NCBI RefSeq assembly: GCF_900096965.1 | Contig: NZ_FMYM01000006.1 | Coordinates: forward strand, 124,001 to 188,000 | Direction: 5' to 3' | Length of the DNA: 64,000 nucleotides | Source of the DNA: Shouchella lonarensis | Lineage (GTDB): Bacteria; Bacillota; Bacilli; Bacillales; Bacillaceae_D | Part shown: positions 59,548 to 64,000 of the stretch, piece after piece | How the letters are laid out: each line of letters opens with the position of its first letter | Numbering within the stretch: the first letter of the stretch is position 1 | Made by a program: the position numbers and the translations under genes | The notes under the pieces: model-generated | Databases searched by the model: none | What the model was told of the DNA's origin: nothing | The model's input: only the letters and a program-made list of their open reading frames with translations

Positions 59548-60147
59548 CTATGTGGCTTTACCTACCAAACCGTCCAGCAACATTTTTTGCACTTTCTCGG
59601 TTTGTTTCGCAAGAGAGAACTTCCCTTCTGCCATCACCCAGTTTGAGACGACTTCATCCAATGTTCCAAATACCATTTGGCGAGCGAGCAAACGATCTAG
59701 TTCTGAAGAAAATAGACCACTATCTTTGCCCTCTTGAATTAATTCGTCTAGAAGTGACAAATATCCTTTTAATACATGATTAATCTTCAAACGCAACTCT
59801 GGCTTTGACTGTCTCAACTCTAATTGCGTCACGACTGCTAAATGAAAATCGGCTTCAAGTTGTGTAAAATGGGCATGCACAAGCACACGCAATTTCTCTT
59901 TCGCTGTTTGTTCTAAACCAATTTTCCTTCTACTTTCAGCCACAAAAGCGCCCATCTTTTCTTCAAACAAGGAAATTAAAATATCTTCTTTGTTCTTGAA
60001 GTACAAATAAATGGTGCCATCTGCGACCCCAGCTTCTTTTGCAATTTTTGCTACTTGCGCCTGGTGAAAACCGTATTTTGCAATGACGGTCACAGCCGCC
60101 TCAATAATCCGGTCATATTTTTGGCCCCGTTTTTTACTCAACTTCAT
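59548..60147 (-). CDS. fadR: Fatty-acid degradation repressor FadR (TetR family)
   Basis: 199 residues. HTH at 12-58 (IIEAAVTVIAKYGFHQAQVAKIAKEAGVADGTIYLYFKNKEDIL). Represses beta-oxidation genes and is released by long-chain acyl-CoA in B. subtilis (YsiA). Its own promoter carries a 34-bp palindrome with the FadR box, so it is autoregulated and controls fadB-etfB-etfA with itself. Confidence 0.94.
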   Translation of the reverse strand: MKLSKKRGQKYDRIIEAAVTVIAKYGFHQAQVAKIAKEAGVADGTIYLYFKNKEDILISLFEEKMGAFVAESRRKIGLEQTAKEKLRVLVHAHFTQLEADFHLAVVTQLELRQSKPELRLKINHVLKGYLSLLDELIQEGKDSGLFSSELDRLLARQMVFGTLDEVVSNWVMAEGKFSLAKQTEKVQKMLLDGLVGKAT

Positions 60148-60157
60148 CGCTCCTTAA

Positions 60158-60191
60158 CACATATATGAATGAGTGTTCATTCATATATGTG
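60158..60191. promoter_or_regulatory. FadR operator upstream of fadR
   Basis: Perfect inverted repeat CACATATATGAATGA/TCATTCATATATGTG with a four-base centre GTGT. It contains the FadR box TGAATGA...TCATTCA and lies just downstream of the -10. Confidence 0.9.
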
Positions 60192-60192
60192 T

Positions 60193-60221
60193 AGTATAAT
60201 ACGAGTGAGAGTAATTGTCAA
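60193..60221 (-). promoter_or_regulatory. Sigma-A promoter of the fadR operon
   Basis: Minus-strand TTGACA, 17 bases, TATACT, an almost ideal promoter. The FadR palindrome begins two bases after the -10. Confidence 0.88.
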
Positions 60222-60381
60222 TGGGCAGTTGTCGCCTTGATTTATTTTTATTCATTGTTCGCGACCCTACTTAATCATTTTTTTCTCTAAAATTATGTGC
60301 AATAGCAATACTAGGATCTAACATTATATGTATCGCTGTTCAGCTCGACAAGTGTGTTTTTAGCCATTATTTTTCAGAAAG

Positions 60382-60406
60382 AAAAAAGGGCGCATCGCCC
60401 TTTTTA
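60382..60406 (-). terminator. Terminator of lcfA
   Basis: Minus-strand AAAAAGGGCG/CGCCCTTTTT with loop ATG; overlaps the stop codon and makes lcfA monocistronic. Confidence 0.92.
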
Positions 60407-62104
60407 TGCTTCTTTCTTTTCTGTTCCTTCTTTTTGATTCATCTCTTCCTCTATCAATGCCCGTTTCAAGATCTTGCCGACCAACGTTTTTGGCAATTCT
60501 TCGCGGAATTCATATAGACGTGGAATCTTAAAAGCAGCTAGGCTTTTGCGGCAATACGTTTCTAAATCCTTTTCTGTCACTTCCATCTCCGGTTTCAGTA
60601 CGATGAATGCTTTCACCGTTTCACCACGGTATTCGTCAGGTACGCCAATAACTGCTGCTTCCATCACTGCAGGGTGGCTATACAACACTTCTTCTACTTC
60701 ACGTGGATAAATATTAAAGCCACCAGCAATAATGAGCTCTTTTTGGCGATCGACAATGTAAACATAGCCTTCTTCATCCATCCGTCCCATATCGCCACTT
60801 CTAAACCATTCCCCGTGGAAAACTTGGGCTGTTGCCTCTGGGCGATTCCAGTATCCAGACATGACTTGAGGTCCTTTAATCCAAATTTCCCCCACTTCGC
60901 CAATGTCGGCTTCTCCGTCTTTTTCTACAGAATAAATCATCACTTCTGTATCTGGCCAAGGAATGCCTACACTACCTGGCTTCCGTTTGTCCCATACCGG
61001 GTTCGCACACGCAATGGGTGACGTTTCCGTTAGCCCGTACCCTTCAACAATACGACCTTTTGTAATTTCCTCAAACGTTTCTTGTACCTCTAATGGCAAT
61101 GGTGCCGAGCCACTTAAACATGCTTTAATAGACGACAAATCGTACTTTCCAATATCAGGGTGATTAATTAATGCCACATACATCGTCGGCGCACCGGGGA
61201 ATAATGTGATACGTTGCTTTTCAATCGTCTTTAATACTTCCTCTGGATTAAACTTCGGGACAAGTACCATTGCGGCACCTGTGAGGATCGATTGGTTCAT
61301 CACCGCTGTCATCCCGTATACATGGAAAAATGGTAACGCACCAAGAATCCGCTCTTCAGATGGGTTCGTTTTATATAACCAAGCTTTTGATTGTTGCGTA
61401 TTGACAACAAGGTTCCGATGGGTGAGCATGACGCCTTTTGCAGGACCGGTCGTTCCTCCCGTATACTGTAGCAACGCCAAGTCATCAATTTCAACAACCA
61501 CATTGGCTTCTTCAACCTGACCTTCTTTAATCATTTGTGTAAAGCGTAACGTCCGCTCATCATACGTCACCTTCACTTTCGGCATGCCTTTCTTTTCTTG
61601 TACAAGCGGAAACAACAGGTTTTTAGGAAAAGGCAAATAATCTTTTATGCTTGTGACAATGACAGTTTCTACAGGTGTCTTACTACGCACATTACGTACC
61701 CTTGGCATAACAAGGTCTAGGCAAATCAATACTTTTGCACCAGAATCATTTAATTGATGCTCCAACTCACGCTCGACATAAAGTGGATTCGTTTGGACAA
61801 CGACACCGCCTACCATTAATGTTGCGTAATAACCAATGACGGCTTGCGGGCAATTTGCTGACATGATTGCCACTCGGTCACCTTTTTTTACACCAAGCGC
61901 TTTCAATCTATTGGCAAAGCGTAATGTTTGCTCATACAGCGTTCCAAATGTCATTTTCTTTCCCAAAAAATGAACCGCTTCCTGATTCGGGTATTTTTCA
62001 GTCGTTCTTTTGAAAAACGCATGCATCGGCAACGCTTCATATTCCATTGACTCTTTCACTGATTCTGGATAATGAGCCACCCATCTCTTTTGTACAGACT
62101 CCAT
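60404..62104 (-). CDS. lcfA: Long-chain fatty-acid--CoA ligase
   Basis: 566 residues. AMP-binding motif LLQYTGGTTGPAKGVMLTHRN near 218, GYGLTETSP near 345, and the C-terminal hinge DRQKELIIAGGFNIYPREVE and PKTLVGKILKRAL with the catalytic lysine. Activates fatty acids for beta-oxidation. A perfect cre site precedes it. Confidence 0.95.
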   Translation of the reverse strand: MESVQKRWVAHYPESVKESMEYEALPMHAFFKRTTEKYPNQEAVHFLGKKMTFGTLYEQTLRFANRLKALGVKKGDRVAIMSANCPQAVIGYYATLMVGGVVVQTNPLYVERELEHQLNDSGAKVLICLDLVMPRVRNVRSKTPVETVIVTSIKDYLPFPKNLLFPLVQEKKGMPKVKVTYDERTLRFTQMIKEGQVEEANVVVEIDDLALLQYTGGTTGPAKGVMLTHRNLVVNTQQSKAWLYKTNPSEERILGALPFFHVYGMTAVMNQSILTGAAMVLVPKFNPEEVLKTIEKQRITLFPGAPTMYVALINHPDIGKYDLSSIKACLSGSAPLPLEVQETFEEITKGRIVEGYGLTETSPIACANPVWDKRKPGSVGIPWPDTEVMIYSVEKDGEADIGEVGEIWIKGPQVMSGYWNRPEATAQVFHGEWFRSGDMGRMDEEGYVYIVDRQKELIIAGGFNIYPREVEEVLYSHPAVMEAAVIGVPDEYRGETVKAFIVLKPEMEVTEKDLETYCRKSLAAFKIPRLYEFREELPKTLVGKILKRALIEEEMNQKEGTEKKEA

Positions 62105-62165
62105 GATTCGCCTCCTTCAGTTCATAAAATCCTCTCGCAAAAAATGCTCCTCCCTTCTATTGTAA

Positions 62166-62179
62166 TGTAATCGCTTACA
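62166..62179. promoter_or_regulatory. Catabolite-responsive element (cre) upstream of lcfA
   Basis: TGTAAGCGATTACA (minus strand) fits the cre consensus TGWAANCGNTNWCA at all positions. It lies 62 bases before the start and next to a possible -10 (TACAAT). Confidence 0.8.
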
Positions 62180-62289
62180 CAATTAAATAGGTTTTTTTGC
62201 TTTTTCCTAAAAAAAATGCACGATTTTCTCTTTATATTTACCGTATTGTATCTTTTATGTATTTATTTTCCTTATAAGTTAAAAACATG

Positions 62290-62330
62290 AACAAAAAACG
62301 CAAAGAGGCACCGTAAAACAGCGCCGCTCT
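62290..62330 (-). terminator. Terminator after the yshE unit
   Basis: Minus-strand AAAGAG...GCGC paired with GGTGC...CTCTTT, then GCGTTTTTTG. Confidence 0.7.
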
Positions 62331-62332
62331 TT

Positions 62333-62413
62333 TCAATAGAAAATCAAGAAAATCATTCCTGCCAGTAAGAAAATACCACAGCAGATATATAAAATTTTGA
62401 TGAGCAAATTCAT
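62333..62413 (-). CDS. Small membrane peptide downstream of yshE, 26 residues
   Basis: 26 residues, beginning MNLLIKILYICCG and ending MIFLIFY. Almost wholly hydrophobic with a twin cysteine at 11-12. The ATG follows AAAGGAGCGGACAGT. It lies 16 bases after yshE, before the shared terminator, so it should be cotranscribed and translated. Not a type I toxin by layout, since no antisense promoter is seen. Function unknown. Confidence 0.6.
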   Translation of the reverse strand: MNLLIKILYICCGIFLLAGMIFLIFY

Positions 62414-62429
62414 ACTGTCCGCTCCTTTG

Positions 62430-62855
62430 TTATATACTCGCCAGTCCTGCGCTAACCACGTACGATAATCCAACCGAGACAACAAGCGCTATGAAACCAA
62501 CTGCGCGGTTATCTTCTTGGATTTCATCATCAACGTTAAATCCGGGTGTTAAAAACTCAAACATAAAATAGCTAATTAATAGCAACAAAAAGCCGAATGC
62601 TCCCCACATGAGCGTCATAAGCAACGAATCAAAGTGTCGCACCGAATTTGCAAAAATGTTGGCAACACCAAAAATCTTTCCTCCTGTTGCCATCGCCACA
62701 GCGATATTGCCACGTTTAATTTCTGTCCAATTGTTATATTTTGTGACAGTCTCAAAGATGGCAAGAAAGACAACGAGTGCCAAAATCGTCACGCTATAAA
62801 TTGCTACTGTATTTATCCACTCATTAGCCAGTAAATTCTCCAATGCATTCTTCAA
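62430..62855 (-). CDS. yshE: YshE, DUF350 membrane protein
   Basis: 141 residues with four membrane segments (about 18-40, 48-72, 82-100 and 118-140). DUF350 proteins are small inner-membrane proteins of unknown function. Conserved position between lcfA and mutS2, as in B. subtilis. Confidence 0.9.
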   Translation of the reverse strand: MKNALENLLANEWINTVAIYSVTILALVVFLAIFETVTKYNNWTEIKRGNIAVAMATGGKIFGVANIFANSVRHFDSLLMTLMWGAFGFLLLLISYFMFEFLTPGFNVDDEIQEDNRAVGFIALVVSVGLSYVVSAGLASI

Positions 62856-62883
62856 TACACTCTTCCTCTCTCATTCCATCACA

Positions 62884-64000
62884 TTACATAAATTCAATCA
62901 CAGTATTACCTAGTCCCCCTTCATTCATGCCACCATCTCGCGTTGTTTTAATGCGTGGATGTGCTGCAACCAATTTTTTTACACCTTTTCGAAGCGCGCC
63001 AGTACCGTGACCATGAATAATTGATACTTTGCTATAACCGGCCAGGAGCGCGTCATCAATGTATTTCTCTACGCGTCTCATTGCTTCTTCATAGCGCTCA
63101 CCACGTAAATCAAGTTCCGGTGACACGTGCATGTTTGTGCGTTTAAGTGATGTTGTGCTCGCTGTATTTGTCTCTTTTTTGCTGCTCTTCAAAAGCTGCA
63201 TATCATCTGTTGCAACGGACATCTTCATCATACCGAGCTGAACGAGGAACGTTTTGTCATCGACTTTCTTCACAATACTCCCGTTTTGGTTTAAACTTAA
63301 CACTTTTACTTCATCACCCGGTTGTGGTGCTCGTTCCGTCATTTTCTCCATCTGTCCTTTTGATGTTGGCTTTTGTTGAGAGAGCTTCGGAGCTGCTTCT
63401 TCTAAGTGTTTACGTGCTTCAATAAGCTGATGGTCTTTCACAGCAGTCCCTTGCTTCTGTAAGTCCCGAAGTTCAGCAATGATCATTTCAGCTTCTTCCT
63501 TCGCTTCTGTAAGCGCCTGTGCTGCCTTTTTGTCTACTTCCTGTAAACGAAGCTGTTTTTCCCGCTCAAAACGAGCAAATTCTCGCGCTAGCTGCTTTTT
63601 TAATGTTTCTGCGTCCTGTTGCACAGCAAGCGCTTCTTCTCGTGCCTGCTCAACTTCCTTTTGCCGTTGTTCAAGTGACGCAATCATTCTTTCCACTTGA
63701 CCCGCTTCACGCGTCATCTCAACTTTAGCTGCCGTAATAATTCCTTCATTCAATCCAAGTCGTTTAGAGATGGCAAATGCATTACTTCGCCCGGGTACAC
63801 CGACAAGTAAGCGATACGTCGGACGCAACGTCTCCACATCAAATTCAACACTTGCATTCAACGCACCTGTCCGTTCGTAGGCATAGCCTTTCAACTCGCT
63901 ATAATGCGTCGTTGCCACCGCAAGTGCACCGAGTCCATAAAGATGATCTAATATGGCCATGGCCAATGCCGCACCTTCTGTCGGGTCTGTACCAGCGCCG
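62884..64000 (-). CDS. mutS2: MutS2 (C-terminal part; start lies beyond the window)
   Basis: The frame runs off the window edge, so the N-terminal half is missing. Visible from the 3' side: a C-terminal Smr nuclease domain (LDLRGERYEEAMRRVEKYIDD, IIHGHGTGALRKGV), a coiled-coil region (ERMIASLEQRQKEVEQAREEALAVQ) and the end of the ATPase (THYSELKGYAYER, GAGTDPTEGAAL). Acts on recombination intermediates and stalled ribosomes in bacilli. Confidence 0.94.
   Translation of the reverse strand, partial: GAGTDPTEGAALAMAILDHLYGLGALAVATTHYSELKGYAYERTGALNASVEFDVETLRPTYRLLVGVPGRSNAFAISKRLGLNEGIITAAKVEMTREAGQVERMIASLEQRQKEVEQAREEALAVQQDAETLKKQLAREFARFEREKQLRLQEVDKKAAQALTEAKEEAEMIIAELRDLQKQGTAVKDHQLIEARKHLEEAAPKLSQQKPTSKGQMEKMTERAPQPGDEVKVLSLNQNGSIVKKVDDKTFLVQLGMMKMSVATDDMQLLKSSKKETNTASTTSLKRTNMHVSPELDLRGERYEEAMRRVEKYIDDALLAGYSKVSIIHGHGTGALRKGVKKLVAAHPRIKTTRDGGMNEGGLGNTVIEFM

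Noticed and set aside
62333-62413. The yshE-linked peptide as a third type I toxin
   Set aside because: It lacks its own promoter, the leader hairpin and an antisense promoter, and lies in an operon.

Overview
The window is chromosomal DNA of a low-to-mid GC endospore-forming Bacillaceae (Firmicutes). Spore genes (spoVR, spoVID, ysxE, lonB, gerM, gerE and a collagen-like surface protein) sit among blocks in the order known from Bacillus subtilis: hemA-C-D-B-L, engB-lonA-lonB-clpX-tig-ysoA, ysnB-rdgB-rph-gerM-racE-ysmB, gerE-ysmA-sdhBAC, and yslB/uvrC-trxA-etfA-etfB-fadB-fadR-lcfA-yshE-mutS2. Nearly all genes are on the minus strand. I cannot name the species.

Layout. 1-19.2 kb is a non-conserved stretch: a truncated ABC exporter, spoVR, phosphoglucomutase, an exported YtkA-like protein, a glycerophosphodiesterase, a small toxin locus, a nitroreductase, the complete Pho-type pstSCAB2B1 operon, an amidase/glutamine-amidotransferase pair, an FAD oxidoreductase and a chimeric collagen-like protein behind a sigma-K-type promoter. 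19.2-36.8 kb holds ysxE, an unknown gene, spoVID, the haem operon (without hemX) and the protease/chaperone block. 36.9-39.1 kb is a short accessory island with two orphan genes, a toxin locus, a relic of one, a candidate small RNA and tRNA-Arg/tRNA-Gly. 39.2-53.4 kb runs from ysnB through gerM, TrhO, ferredoxin, racE, a MarR regulator, ptsHI, gerE, the succinate dehydrogenase operon and a KtrB/D K+ channel. 53.6-64 kb carries yslB, uvrC, trxA, the fatty-acid degradation cluster with a FadR operator, lcfA with a cre site, yshE with a 26-residue partner, and truncated mutS2.

Most notable are two type I toxin-antitoxin loci with toxin ORFs of 28 and 26 codons (6753-7102 and 38255-38601). Each has a minus-strand sigma-A promoter, a hairpin that can mask the toxin Shine-Dalgarno, a tiny hydrophobic holin-like peptide and a terminator, faced by a plus-strand promoter for an antisense RNA over the toxin 3' end. 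A third, toxin-less copy lies at about 37473-37570. Control sites legible in the sequence include a four-repeat Pho box before pstS, a 34-bp FadR palindrome just downstream of the fadR -10, a perfect cre before lcfA, and sporulation-type promoters before gerE, spoVID and the collagen-like gene.
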